Below, piece by piece: positions 54,002 to 62,784 of a stretch of DNA of 64,000 nt. The notes beneath the pieces were generated by a model that was given only the letters and a program-made list of their open reading frames with translations, made no database searches and was not told the origin of the DNA. The DNA comes from Ferruginibacter sp. Lineage in GTDB: Bacteria > Bacteroidota > Bacteroidia > Chitinophagales > Chitinophagaceae. Each line of letters starts with the position of its first letter. The stretch's first letter is position 1. The stretch covers positions 1 to 64,000 of the forward strand of contig JAQBNH010000002.1 in assembly GCA_028288705.1 (NCBI GenBank), given 5' to 3'. Position numbers and translations under genes: made by a program.

Positions 54002-55438
54002 ATGAAAAAGTATATTAACTACCTGCTGCTGACATTATGCAGCTCCATCCTGTTGTCCTGCAGCAAAAATTTTGAGGAGATCAATACCGATCCGAATCGT
54101 ATCGATCAGATCAGTCCGGGCACTTTATTAAACCCGACCCTATATAATATGGCTGGTTACAATATGCTCCGCTCCGATGACATAACCTTTAACCTGATGC
54201 AGGTGGCATTGCCTTTCCCGAGTGCTTCGGGTGGGCTGCACCGTTATGATGTATCTGAAAATATCGGTAACGGTACCTGGAATACTTCTTACCAATGGCT
54301 TAATAATATCCGCGAGATGCATGAAGCTGCGGTAAAAGCCCAGGATCCAAATTACCAGGCGATCGCGTTAACACTGAATGCCTGGATCTATTCCAACCTC
54401 ACGGATTGTTTTGGCAGTGTGCCGATGACGGAAGCAAGTAAAGCAGATGTGGGTATTTTCCAGCCAAAGTTTGATACACAGAAAGCGATCTACGAACAAT
54501 TGCTGGCGAACCTCGATTCGGCCAATAATTTATTTGTTACGACAAAAACGATGGTTTTTGGAACCGAGATCCTGTATGCGAATAATGTAACGAAATGGAA
54601 AAAGTTCTGCAACTCCCTGCAGATGCGTTTGCTCCTGCGCGTTTCTAAAAGAGCGGAAATGAATTCATTTGCCCGGTTAAGATCGATGATCGACAACCCT
54701 GCAAAATACCCGGTGTTTACCAGCAACGATGATGGCGCGATCTTAAAACTGACCGGCATTACGCCGTTGGGTTCACCCTGGGGAAGGCCGGTTGATTTCA
54801 CTTCTTATCGTGCTGCCGGAAAATTTTTCCTGGACAGCCTGAATGCTTTCAACGATCCGCGCCGTGCGAAGTTTGCAACGCAGGCAAGAACAGCAAATGG
54901 TGCTACAAACATTGGCTACCAGGGCATTCCAAGTGGTTACACGGGGTCAGAGACACAGTTCAGTTATATTCCTTCTAATGTGAACCAGGCGATCGTAACT
55001 GCGCCGATGATCTGCATCATCCTGCCTTATGCAGAAGTGGAATTTATCAAAGCCGAAGTAGAACTCAATTATACAAATACTGCAGCTGCGAAATCAGCCT
55101 ATGAAAAAGGCGTAAAGGCATCCATCGAACAATGGGGGCTCACGATGGCAGCTGATTATTTTACGAATCCAAATGCCGCCTTCAACGGCACGTTGAGCAG
55201 GATCATGATGCAGAAATATTATGCTTTGTATTTCACCGATTTTCAGCAATGGTTTGAATACCGCAGAACCGGTTTGCCCCAATTACCTGTTGCAGCGGGT
55301 ATGGTGAATAATCAAAAAATGCCCGTGCGTTTCAAATACCCGATCGCTGTGCGGACTAACAACCCTGCAAATTACCAGGCAGCGGTGCAGTTGCAGGGGC
55401 CGGACGATATCAATACAAAAAACTGGTGGGAAAATTAA
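54002..55438 (+). CDS. susD: SusD/RagB-family substrate-binding lipoprotein
   Basis: 478 residues. Lipoprotein signal (MKKYINYLLLTLCSSILLSC) with Cys20, then KNFEEINTDPNRI, a classic SusD opening. The family's helical TPR-like core includes ALTLNAWIYSNLTDCFGSVP and EVEFIKAEVELNYTNTAAAK. It is the lid of the SusC barrel and binds substrate at the cell surface. This version belongs to the SusD-like_2 branch (PF12771 type), usual for short or non-glycan operons. It lies 18 bp after susC. Confidence 0.96.
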   Translation: MKKYINYLLLTLCSSILLSCSKNFEEINTDPNRIDQISPGTLLNPTLYNMAGYNMLRSDDITFNLMQVALPFPSASGGLHRYDVSENIGNGTWNTSYQWLNNIREMHEAAVKAQDPNYQAIALTLNAWIYSNLTDCFGSVPMTEASKADVGIFQPKFDTQKAIYEQLLANLDSANNLFVTTKTMVFGTEILYANNVTKWKKFCNSLQMRLLLRVSKRAEMNSFARLRSMIDNPAKYPVFTSNDDGAILKLTGITPLGSPWGRPVDFTSYRAAGKFFLDSLNAFNDPRRAKFATQARTANGATNIGYQGIPSGYTGSETQFSYIPSNVNQAIVTAPMICIILPYAEVEFIKAEVELNYTNTAAAKSAYEKGVKASIEQWGLTMAADYFTNPNAAFNGTLSRIMMQKYYALYFTDFQQWFEYRRTGLPQLPVAAGMVNNQKMPVRFKYPIAVRTNNPANYQAAVQLQGPDDINTKNWWEN

Positions 55439-55478
55439 GACGACTATAAGCAGACAAATAAAATAAGCCCTATTTACA

Positions 55479-56948
55479 ATGATCAATCGCAGGAGTTTTT
55501 TAAGAAATATCGGCCTTGCAGGTGCAGCGTTACAACTCCCCGGAACGCTTGTTGCGCGGGAACATGGAAATGCCGATACCATTGAAGGCCGCGTCCACAG
55601 CGGCAAACAAGGCATTGCGGATGTGGGGGTTACTGATGGATTCAGTATTACCCGAACAGACTACAACGGTTCTTACAGCCTGCAAAGAAATGATGCGGCG
55701 GAATTTATTTACATCAGTGTGCCCGCGGGATACGAGATTCCTGCCGAAAAAGGTATCGCGCATTTTTATATTCCTGTAACAGCAGCGCAATTAAAAGGCC
55801 GTGCAGATTTTGAGCTACGGAAATTAGCACAGGACGATCATAAACATCAGTTTGTGGTTTGGGCAGATACGCAGATCATTTCCGAAGCGGATGCGACACA
55901 ACTAAAAAGTGAACCAGTGCCCGACCTTGTCGGACTGATTAAAAGCTACCCTACCGGTGCATTGTTTCATGGCATTGGTTGCGGGGATCTTGTGTGGGAT
56001 CATTTTGAATTATTTGACGATTATCGTGAAGCGATTGGCATGACGGGTATACCATTCTTCAATGTGATCGGTAACCACGACATGGATCTTGATGCCATGG
56101 GCGACGATGGATCTGCAAAAACATTTAAGGAACAATTCGGACCAACCTATTATTCTTTCAACCGTGGTGCTGTTCATTATGTGGTATTGGATGACGTGTT
56201 TTTTATTGGTGCCTCCAAAAAATATATTGGCTATATCTCTGAAACCCAATTGAACTGGTTGAAGAAAGACCTCGCATTCCGGGAGCCGGGATCAACCGTT
56301 GTTGTGAGCCTGCATATTCCCACAAACACCGGCGCAGCAAGGCGTTTAAAGAAAGAAGAAGAATTGGGCGGCACTGTTTCCAACAGGAAAAAACTCTATG
56401 ATATCCTTGCAGGTTTTAACGTGCACATCATGTCGGGCCATACGCATTTTAATGAAAAATGGGAAGCAGGAAATATTATGGAACACAATCACGGTACCGT
56501 TTGTGGTGCCTGGTGGACGGGCCCTGTCTGCAGCGATGGTACGCCCGCGGGTTATGCGGTCTACGAAGTAAATGGCCGTGAACTATCCTGGTATTATAAG
56601 TCTACCGGCAAGGCCAAAACGCAGCAGTTGCGTTTGTACGACAGCAAGCAGGCAAACAGCGGTGCTGACATTTGCGCGAACGTGTGGAACTGGGATCCAA
56701 AATGGACCATCGAATGGTTTGAAGACGGGCAAAGAAAAGGCCTGATGGAACAACGGATCGGCCTGGATCCGTTAGCCGTTCAGTTGTACAGCGGGCCTGC
56801 TCTACCTGCGAAACATAAATGGGTAGAGCCGACACTTGCAGATCATTTATTTTACGCCCGGCCTTCCGGTAACGCAAAACAGATCATGGTTAAAGCGACC
56901 GACAGGTTTGGCAATGTGTTCACGGAGACTTTAGTAGTTGGGCTGTAA
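55479..56948 (+). CDS. Exported calcineurin-like metallophosphoesterase
   Basis: 489 residues. MINRRSFLRNIGLAGAALQL has a twin Arg (RRSFLR) and a hydrophobic stretch, so export by Tat is likely. Residues about 30-110 form the MetallophosN domain; the catalytic core has VVWADTQIISEAD, GIGCGDLVWDHFELFDD, VIGNHDMD, VVVSLHIPTN and SGHTHFNE, with DxQ in place of the usual DxH in motif I. A C-terminal MetallophosC domain follows (WNWDPKWTIEWFEDG). Probable role: dephosphorylating what SusCD imports. Third gene of the operon, 41 bp after susD. Confidence 0.93.
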   Translation: MINRRSFLRNIGLAGAALQLPGTLVAREHGNADTIEGRVHSGKQGIADVGVTDGFSITRTDYNGSYSLQRNDAAEFIYISVPAGYEIPAEKGIAHFYIPVTAAQLKGRADFELRKLAQDDHKHQFVVWADTQIISEADATQLKSEPVPDLVGLIKSYPTGALFHGIGCGDLVWDHFELFDDYREAIGMTGIPFFNVIGNHDMDLDAMGDDGSAKTFKEQFGPTYYSFNRGAVHYVVLDDVFFIGASKKYIGYISETQLNWLKKDLAFREPGSTVVVSLHIPTNTGAARRLKKEEELGGTVSNRKKLYDILAGFNVHIMSGHTHFNEKWEAGNIMEHNHGTVCGAWWTGPVCSDGTPAGYAVYEVNGRELSWYYKSTGKAKTQQLRLYDSKQANSGADICANVWNWDPKWTIEWFEDGQRKGLMEQRIGLDPLAVQLYSGPALPAKHKWVEPTLADHLFYARPSGNAKQIMVKATDRFGNVFTETLVVGL

Positions 56949-57074
56949 TTGAGGAGCAAGTTGCTCATTCCAGACACTTTTTGTTTGTCTGTTTAAGATA
57001 GGCAACCATCCGACTCGTCGGGAGAAATTTACGTGGAATGCTATAATATCAACTGCTGCATCAGGGCACGGCGC

Positions 57075-57743
57075 TTAATTTTCTTGTACCAGGATCGTGT
57101 TTTGCGGTATAGTAAAATAACTGTCGGGCACCTGCTCATAACTGATCAAACGCACGGTACTCACGATGCGGTAATCTGGGCGGTCAATAATTGTTTTTAA
57201 TGCAATCGACTTCATTATCGCGCTGATCGTATCCCAATTGATAAATGTTAGCCGGGCATACCATGCAGGATTGATGGGCAATTTCTTTTCATTAAAATAA
57301 TAAGTGCTCGTTCCGCCGGCATAACTGATCTGCAGTTTATCGCAGGAAAGGCCTAAGATTATTTCTGCATTTTTTGTCATCGAATAATGAAGAATATCTC
57401 TCCCCTTTCCACTGCAATCGTAGAAATACAAGCTGTCATCATTCCAGTGGTTGAGATACACTTTATTTTCCGCACGAATGTATAAGTAAGATTTATTTTC
57501 GCCTTTATCATAGCTTTCAAACGAGTTCCCTTCTTTAAAGTATTGAGTGACTTTACCGGGATTGAGGTGGCTAAATAAAACTGCGCGCATTGTACTGTCT
57601 TTTATCTGGAAAGTTTCTTCAAGAATGATCTTGCCTTCAAAATAAGCGGGTTGAGCAAATGCTTTCCCAAATGATGAAAAAGCCATTGTGGAGGCGATGA
57701 CCACAAAGGACTTCATCTTGCGCCATAGATTCAGGGTATACAT
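57075..57743 (-). CDS. GLPGLI-family-like secreted protein
   Basis: 222 residues; start either at 57743 or at the MKSFVVIASTMAFSSFGKAF signal peptide (57716, preferred by composition). The mature part shows FEGKIILEETFQIKDSTMRA and LGLSCDKLQISYAGG, YYFNEKKLPINPAWYARLTF, close to the Bacteroidota GLPGLI family pattern, though without an exact GLPGLI block. Secreted, function unknown. Confidence 0.65.
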   Translation of the reverse strand: MYTLNLWRKMKSFVVIASTMAFSSFGKAFAQPAYFEGKIILEETFQIKDSTMRAVLFSHLNPGKVTQYFKEGNSFESYDKGENKSYLYIRAENKVYLNHWNDDSLYFYDCSGKGRDILHYSMTKNAEIILGLSCDKLQISYAGGTSTYYFNEKKLPINPAWYARLTFINWDTISAIMKSIALKTIIDRPDYRIVSTVRLISYEQVPDSYFTIPQNTILVQEN

Positions 57744-57937
57744 ATTTCGTTCAAGTTAGGCGATTATTCCAATCTTACAAAGAGGCCGTGTTCTTAGTAA
57801 TTGCTGCAGGTATGAATTTCAGATTTAACTTTTGCGGTACCACACCTGAAGACTGAACAGATGCATAAAGCAGCGACATCATTCTTCTTCCGAAATTTAT
57901 CTGAACTTTGTCCACTTCCACCCCTACAAAAACAACT

Positions 57938-58645
57938 ATGCACAACGCCCGGATTTTAGAAAATTTAGTGAAACAAAGAGATCGGTTATTTAATGAATTG
58001 GCCGCCACCACTGTATCTGAATTGTCTAAATCTGAATACATAGAACTGAAGGCAGGAAGATTATTTGTTTTCGATAGCGATGAACGGGAGATGTTACAGG
58101 AACTGAAGCGATTGTCGAAAGAAACCAAATTTGATGCGATCTACCTTGGCATATTGGAACAATACGGAAAGCTTAATAACGATAAACTGGTAAACAGGTT
58201 CATACCGGAAATGGAAAAGCTGCTGCATGCGATCGTAAACTCCGGAAAGATGGAAAAGGTACAGGCGATTTTCATCGAATACGACTATTACTATCATTAT
58301 ACCAGCAGCATAAATGCATACGGAATCCATTCCTACCCGATCATCGAAGAACCCCGTTATTTAACAGACGAGATCGATGAACTGCAACCTGTCCTTTTTC
58401 TCGCGGATGGGATTAATTTTGAACCCGCCTGGATCAGTTGCGAGGCACTGGAACCACTGGAACAACTGGATGTTGAGTTTGACATGCAGCGCTTATTCCA
58501 ATTGCATTCGCGTGTCCTCCTTCACCAGGCGCTGGCACAATTGCAGAAAGCAGGGAAACTGGAACTGCTTCAAAATCGTCCTTTTACATTTTATATCAAT
58601 GAGCACGACTGTGAAGTGATGACCCTTTACCGGTTGGAGAACTAA
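57938..58645 (+). CDS. Hypothetical cytosolic protein
   Basis: 235 residues from ATG 57938 (MHNARILENLVKQRDRLFNE); the frame is open upstream to a TTG at 57908, which is less likely. Helical N-terminus, then mixed alpha/beta with YDYYYHYTSSINAYGIHSYP and two acidic stretches (LTDEIDELQPVLFLADGINF). No family recognised. Confidence 0.65.
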   Translation: MHNARILENLVKQRDRLFNELAATTVSELSKSEYIELKAGRLFVFDSDEREMLQELKRLSKETKFDAIYLGILEQYGKLNNDKLVNRFIPEMEKLLHAIVNSGKMEKVQAIFIEYDYYYHYTSSINAYGIHSYPIIEEPRYLTDEIDELQPVLFLADGINFEPAWISCEALEPLEQLDVEFDMQRLFQLHSRVLLHQALAQLQKAGKLELLQNRPFTFYINEHDCEVMTLYRLEN

Positions 58646-58731
58646 GCCTGGCGCATGCGCTGCTCCATACTTTAACAGCGGCCGTCATTATAAAGGCCTA
58701 TATTCACCGCCGTCGATAAACCGGCACTAAC

Positions 58732-59160
58732 ATGAATAAACATGGCGCCATTATCGTCATCGAAGATGATGCGGAAGACCAGGAAATTCTGGGAGATATT
58801 TTTACCAGGCTGGCATATCCAAACGAGGTGATCTATTTTTCAGACAGCGAGGAAGCGCTGGTGTACCTGACGGAAACAAAGACAAAGCCGTTCATCATCC
58901 TTTCCGACATCAATATGCCAAAGTTGAATGGCTTCGAACTGCGGGAAAAGATCCATACCAACCTCGACCTTAACCTGAAGTGTATCCCCTACCTTTTTTT
59001 CACGACAACCTCTTCACAAAAAGCCGTGATGGATGCCTACTCACAATCTGTGCAAGGTTTTTTTGTAAAAGCTGACAGTGTAGAAAAACTGGAAGGGACG
59101 ATCCGCCGGATCGTGGAATACTGGCAGGAATGTGAGGCACCAAATTATAGCCCTGCCTGA
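58732..59160 (+). CDS. Single-domain CheY-like response regulator (Rcp1-type)
   Basis: 142 residues, receiver domain only. E11-D12-D13 (VIEDDAED), phospho-acceptor D59 (ILSDINMPK), T of FTTTS and K of GFFVKADS are all present. Rcp1-type regulators pair with histidine kinases through phosphotransfer and have no output domain. No kinase is adjacent, so it is probably a partner of one elsewhere. Confidence 0.94.
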   Translation: MNKHGAIIVIEDDAEDQEILGDIFTRLAYPNEVIYFSDSEEALVYLTETKTKPFIILSDINMPKLNGFELREKIHTNLDLNLKCIPYLFFTTTSSQKAVMDAYSQSVQGFFVKADSVEKLEGTIRRIVEYWQECEAPNYSPA

Positions 59161-59243
59161 ACAGCCCTTCGCTTCATTCTGAAATTCAACACCTGCAGCC
59201 GGGAACCGCTTGTTCCGGTCCTGTTTTCAATCTATTGTTGTAA

Positions 59244-59954
59244 TCAACCGGTTACCGGTACACCACCGGGATAACTGATCTCAATCTTGCTTAACGCATC
59301 AAAGTTTTCCGCGATCCTGAATTTTTGCAGCCCGTCTTTTCGCCATAGCGTGGGGAAAAATCCGGGCACGGCAGATTTGCGGATATGCCATTCAGAAGAA
59401 CCAACGGGCAGTTGCGCTTCCCAGTTTACAATGCGGTAGGGCTCAATTTCTTCCTGTGTAAATGTTTTCTGCTGTGGCAGGTTAATGCGAACGCCGGGCA
59501 TATTGGTCGCTACAGGAAAAACCACATTCCTGAACCAGAAAAAGTAGTAGCCATGCAGCACAAATTTCCGAAACGGCTTACCGAGATTTCCATAGCGGAT
59601 CTCCTCACCCGACGCCAGGAGAAATGCATCTGTTCCTTTCACGACAAACTTTTGGCCGCTGGTATGAAAGCTGCCAAATCCTTTTTCCCCGGTTTCGTAT
59701 TGCAGGAGTGCTTCTCCGTCCTTAAATACTTCAAACCGGCGATAGTTTTTTACATGCCCGGTATCGTTGAAATAAGTGGTGATTAATGTGAAGGCGTGAG
59801 TGTCCAGGTCGAATTTATCTACCCTCACCGCTTTCCCGCTATGGCCATTCATGTCGTGGTAAAGTGCGGAGCTTTGCAGAGGTTCAATGCCGATAAACGC
59901 GGAAGAAATATAGAGCAGTTTGTTATCGAGCTGGTAAAAGTTTTTCAGGTTCAT
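59244..59954 (-). CDS. Hypothetical protein, 236 residues
   Basis: No signal peptide or membrane segment. The sequence is mixed alpha/beta: MNLKNFYQLDNKLLYISSAF, KNYRRFEVFKDGEALLQYET, GEEIRYGNLGKPFRKFVLHG. No motif that I recognise. Followed on the same strand by nothing; preceded by a small conserved protein gene 42 bp away (59996), probably one operon. Confidence 0.62.
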   Translation of the reverse strand: MNLKNFYQLDNKLLYISSAFIGIEPLQSSALYHDMNGHSGKAVRVDKFDLDTHAFTLITTYFNDTGHVKNYRRFEVFKDGEALLQYETGEKGFGSFHTSGQKFVVKGTDAFLLASGEEIRYGNLGKPFRKFVLHGYYFFWFRNVVFPVATNMPGVRINLPQQKTFTQEEIEPYRIVNWEAQLPVGSSEWHIRKSAVPGFFPTLWRKDGLQKFRIAENFDALSKIEISYPGGVPVTG

Positions 59955-59995
59955 ACAGGATGTTTTAAGATGCTGTAATAAAAGATGAAAAGGTT

Positions 59996-60343
59996 TTACA
60001 ATTCAAATAAGAGTTGTTCCTGGTGATTGCTGACTGGTATCTTGCGGATAAAATTATCGTAACCTTGTTCGCCATCGTGATCGCTGTAAACGCCATAGGC
60101 ATCCAGGCTGTAGCCGGTCAGCCCGTCATTGGTTTGAATGATATACAGGATGCTCATGTCGCCGGGATCAGACATTCCCTCAAAACGGTAGGTCTTAACG
60201 ATCCGGCAATCTTCAGGCTGGTAAAATTTCGACTGGTTCACAGAAAAGCCCTGCTTATACCAACGAAATTCGTTGTCCATTTTTTTCTGCCTGAGTTTCT
60301 CCAGTACCTGGGAAACCGTGTTCATTGGGTGGGGTACCTGCAT
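59996..60343 (-). CDS. Small conserved Bacteroidota protein (often mis-named phosphoribosylpyrophosphate synthetase)
   Basis: 115 residues. NTVSQVLEKLRQKKMDNEFR, the core PEDCRIVKTYRFEGMSDPGD and SILYIIQTNDGLTGYSLDAYGVYSD match a small family whose database name is misleading; it contains no synthetase domain. Start may be the second Met (MNTVSQVL, 60325). Cytosolic, function unknown. Confidence 0.78.
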   Translation of the reverse strand: MQVPHPMNTVSQVLEKLRQKKMDNEFRWYKQGFSVNQSKFYQPEDCRIVKTYRFEGMSDPGDMSILYIIQTNDGLTGYSLDAYGVYSDHDGEQGYDNFIRKIPVSNHQEQLLFEL

Positions 60344-60570
60344 ACATCAATTTGTTAGGACTCATTAAAAAAATATGCCAGATTTCGTTTGCGAAAATAA
60401 TTAGTGCCGATGATTTGCTGAAAGAATTTTTCGCTTTTTTTTGAGTGGACCAGAACCATATTTAAGGCGCCGGGGTTCGCATCAATCTTAGCTGCAAGCA
60501 TTGCCGAAAATTATGATCCTCATCTCTATTTCCCCCGGCAACCTTGCCCCAGGGGCCTGCCCTGAAAAAA

Positions 60571-60596
60571 AAGAGTTGCCTGTGAAGGCAACTCCA
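60571..60596 (-). terminator. Rho-independent terminator of the hsp20 gene
   Basis: A perfect 9-bp stem, GAGTTGCCT (60573-60581) and AGGCAACTC (60586-60594), with a 4-nt loop. On the minus strand the stem is followed by eight T (the A-run at 60565-60572). It lies 20 bp past the hsp20 stop. Confidence 0.9.
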
Positions 60597-60615
60597 CCAT
60601 CCTGCGGGAAAGCAT

Positions 60616-61068
60616 TTACCCGATCTCGATCATTTTTGGCAATTGCTTTTTGGCTTCTTCTTTTTTTGGAATCAGCAACTGCAAAACGCCGTCTTCATAT
60701 TTGGCCTGGATGCGTTCTGTGTCCACCACTTCTTTCTGGAGCGTAAACGAACGCGAGAATGACTGGTAGCTGAATTCGCGTTTCATGTACTTCACTTCGT
60801 CGCCCTGTTGGTCTTCAGTGGTTTTCTCCGAGCTGATCGTAAGCGTGTTGTCTTCGAGCACGATCTTAAAATCTTTTTTGGTCATGCCCGGTGCTGCGAC
60901 TTCCACTTCGTAGCTGTCTGCCGTTTCCCTGATATTTACTGCGGGAATGCTGGTGTTTGTATCAGAGAAATTCGACAGTCCCCAATTGAACAAGTCACGG
61001 TTAAGGAAATCATCGAAAAGTGTCGGGAAATGGTTTTGCAGCTGGCCGTTTCTTTTTACGATTGTCAT
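60616..61068 (-). CDS. Small heat shock protein (Hsp20)
   Basis: 150 residues. The alpha-crystallin domain starts at about 45 (VNIRETADSYEVEVAAPGMT, KKDFKIVLEDNTLTISSEKT) and ends with KYEDGVLQLLIPKKEEAKKQ; the C-terminal I-x-I anchor is replaced by MIEIG. N-terminal VKRNGQLQNHFPTLFDDFLN is typical of Bacteroidota Hsp20. Holdase chaperone in the cytosol. A perfect Shine-Dalgarno (AGGAGG) at 61074-61079 is unusual for this phylum and hints at strong translation. Confidence 0.96.
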   Translation of the reverse strand: MTIVKRNGQLQNHFPTLFDDFLNRDLFNWGLSNFSDTNTSIPAVNIRETADSYEVEVAAPGMTKKDFKIVLEDNTLTISSEKTTEDQQGDEVKYMKREFSYQSFSRSFTLQKEVVDTERIQAKYEDGVLQLLIPKKEEAKKQLPKMIEIG

Positions 61069-61443
61069 AATTACCTCCTTTTAAATTGGTTAAAAATGAT
61101 GTTCAGCAACGAAAAATCAACTCCTGTGCCAGCCGGAGAATGGAATTATTTTTCTGAAAACTTGTCGGAGGACGGGTAAAAAAAGTCAGGGTAAAAGTCA
61201 AATTTTCAGATGTGTTGCAATGATCTACACAGCGTGTTTCAGGCCGGGAACCTGGCTGGCAGTTTACAATCGTCATGGCGAATCAAGGCACTGCGGTACA
61301 TCCCCGGATGTTGACAGGACGGCAAGCGCGTCGGGCCAATAGTTATAAACCGGAGCTGATATTCCGGATATTTAGCGGAGCAATCGGTGAGTTAAGCGCG
61401 AAGTTGTTGCTGCAACATTCCGCGTTAAAACCTCTCGCAGTGT
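61069..61443. other. Upstream region of hsp20
   Basis: AAGGAGGTAA (reverse of 61071-61080) is the strong ribosome binding site. No other feature is supported: an open frame from 61275 to the MBL gene end has no coding look. No CIRCE or HAIR-type heat-shock element is seen. Confidence 0.5.
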
Positions 61444-62172
61444 CTATTGTTGCCGGGCAAGCCGCCTGGCCATTTTAAGCGTATGCTTCAGGGAATGGAT
61501 ATTTGTCCAGTCATTATGCCCCGGCAGAATGTAACGGGGATGCGGGCAGTGTTGTTTTACCTGCCTGATCGTTTGCGCATAATCTGTTACACTGGCATCC
61601 GATAAATTACCCAGCGTATGATCTTCCACACTTTTAATTAAACACCCGCCATATAAGATCTTTTGTTGCTGAAACCAGATCACAATATTATCCGGTGCAT
61701 GTCCTTTACCGGGATAAAAAGTTTGGAACGAATAACCCCCGATGCGAAACAGGCTGTCGGTATCCATCAAAAACTCCGCCCGTTTCATTCCATGATTTTT
61801 ACTCAATTCATCTGTGTAACGGGTGGTATATGTTTTAATACCGCGTTGCCGGTAAAATTCGAGTCCGCCCGTCCTGTCTTCATGAAAATGCGTCGCGATA
61901 CAAAGCAGCACTTCCTGGTGATGGCGCGCGCGGATCGTATCCAGTAAGGGCTGAAACTGGGTGCTATCCCAGGGCGTATCAAACAGCACGACGCCATCAG
62001 TGGTTACTAAATACATGCCGTTCGCCGGGATACGATTTCCTTTGTACAGGTTATAAGTGGTAAAAACATAAAAGTCGCCCGTAAGATGAGACAGTTTCAG
62101 GGGCCTGTTGTCCTGCGCCCCTGCAGATGAAACAATAAAAAAGGCACAAATAATAAATACGAAGCGTTGCAT
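61444..62172 (-). CDS. Subclass B1 metallo-beta-lactamase
   Basis: 242 residues from the ATG at 62172 (MQRFVFIICAFFIVSSAGAQ, a clear signal peptide); the frame is open to 62244, but that part is not signal-like. All zinc ligands are present: H95, H97 and D99 (ATHFHEDRTGG), H158 (GKGHAPDN), C177 (LYGGCLIKS) and H219 (PGHNDW). The Cys ligand places it in B1, near the Bacteroidota BlaB/CphA-like and IND-like group. Periplasmic; hydrolyses beta-lactams, probably including carbapenems, with no mobile element adjacent. Confidence 0.95.
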   Translation of the reverse strand: MQRFVFIICAFFIVSSAGAQDNRPLKLSHLTGDFYVFTTYNLYKGNRIPANGMYLVTTDGVVLFDTPWDSTQFQPLLDTIRARHHQEVLLCIATHFHEDRTGGLEFYRQRGIKTYTTRYTDELSKNHGMKRAEFLMDTDSLFRIGGYSFQTFYPGKGHAPDNIVIWFQQQKILYGGCLIKSVEDHTLGNLSDASVTDYAQTIRQVKQHCPHPRYILPGHNDWTNIHSLKHTLKMARRLARQQ

Positions 62173-62334
62173 AAAAAGCTGAATTTGTTCTGCGGCTGGT
62201 TCCAAAATAATTCTTTTAAGGAAACACGCACGGATGATTCTCAAGTTAATGAGTGTTTATGGGATAGAGTCGACAGACTAGGCAAAAAAAGTTATAATGA
62301 TTTCGTGAAAGCGACGAACCCCTCGTACAACTGG

Positions 62335-62778
62335 CTAATGATCCAGGAGACGCCGGTGATAATTGATTTGGCCGAGGTGGTAAGCGAGGTGCGTGCTGAG
62401 ATGAATGAGCATAAATTCATAAGAGGTTTTTTCGTCGAATACCAGAACCGGGTATTCTTTCGACAGGTCGTCTTCATCGAATTGATCAAACGCCCGATTT
62501 ATGATCGCGCTGGTTTCGGCTATCCGTTGCAGCAAGGTTTCGCGTGGAATATCTTTTAAAGAAAACTCTGCATCCCTGTCACGGGTGTAATTGGCATCCC
62601 CTATTTCTTTACCGATATAACTGTTGAGGTTTCCCAGCAGATGCAGGCACAGGTTGCCGGCAGAATTATTGATTTGCTGAGCCATTATCCAGAGGTTCCT
62701 TTCGTTGGTATACAGGAGGATTTCTTTACTCAGCCTGGAGAGGTCGCGGGTAAATAGGGAGCGTAAGGTGTTGATCAT
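62335..62778 (-). CDS. DinB-family (DUF1572) protein
   Basis: 147 residues. MINTLRSLFTRDLSRLSKEI, then GNLCLHLLGNLNSYIG, and a C-terminal block HLSTHLAYHLGQINYHRRLL, giving the three conserved His of the DinB four-helix metal site (HLLGN, HLSTH, YHLGQ). Possible thiol-dependent S-transferase fold; function unknown. It ends 6 bp after the next gene, so both lie in one operon. Confidence 0.9.
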   Translation of the reverse strand: MINTLRSLFTRDLSRLSKEILLYTNERNLWIMAQQINNSAGNLCLHLLGNLNSYIGKEIGDANYTRDRDAEFSLKDIPRETLLQRIAETSAIINRAFDQFDEDDLSKEYPVLVFDEKTSYEFMLIHLSTHLAYHLGQINYHRRLLDH

Positions 62779-62784
62779 GGGTTT

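Noticed and set aside
61275..61478. 67-codon open frame between hsp20 and the metallo-beta-lactamase gene
   Set aside because: It runs into the end of the lactamase gene on the opposite strand and has no start context or recognisable sequence.
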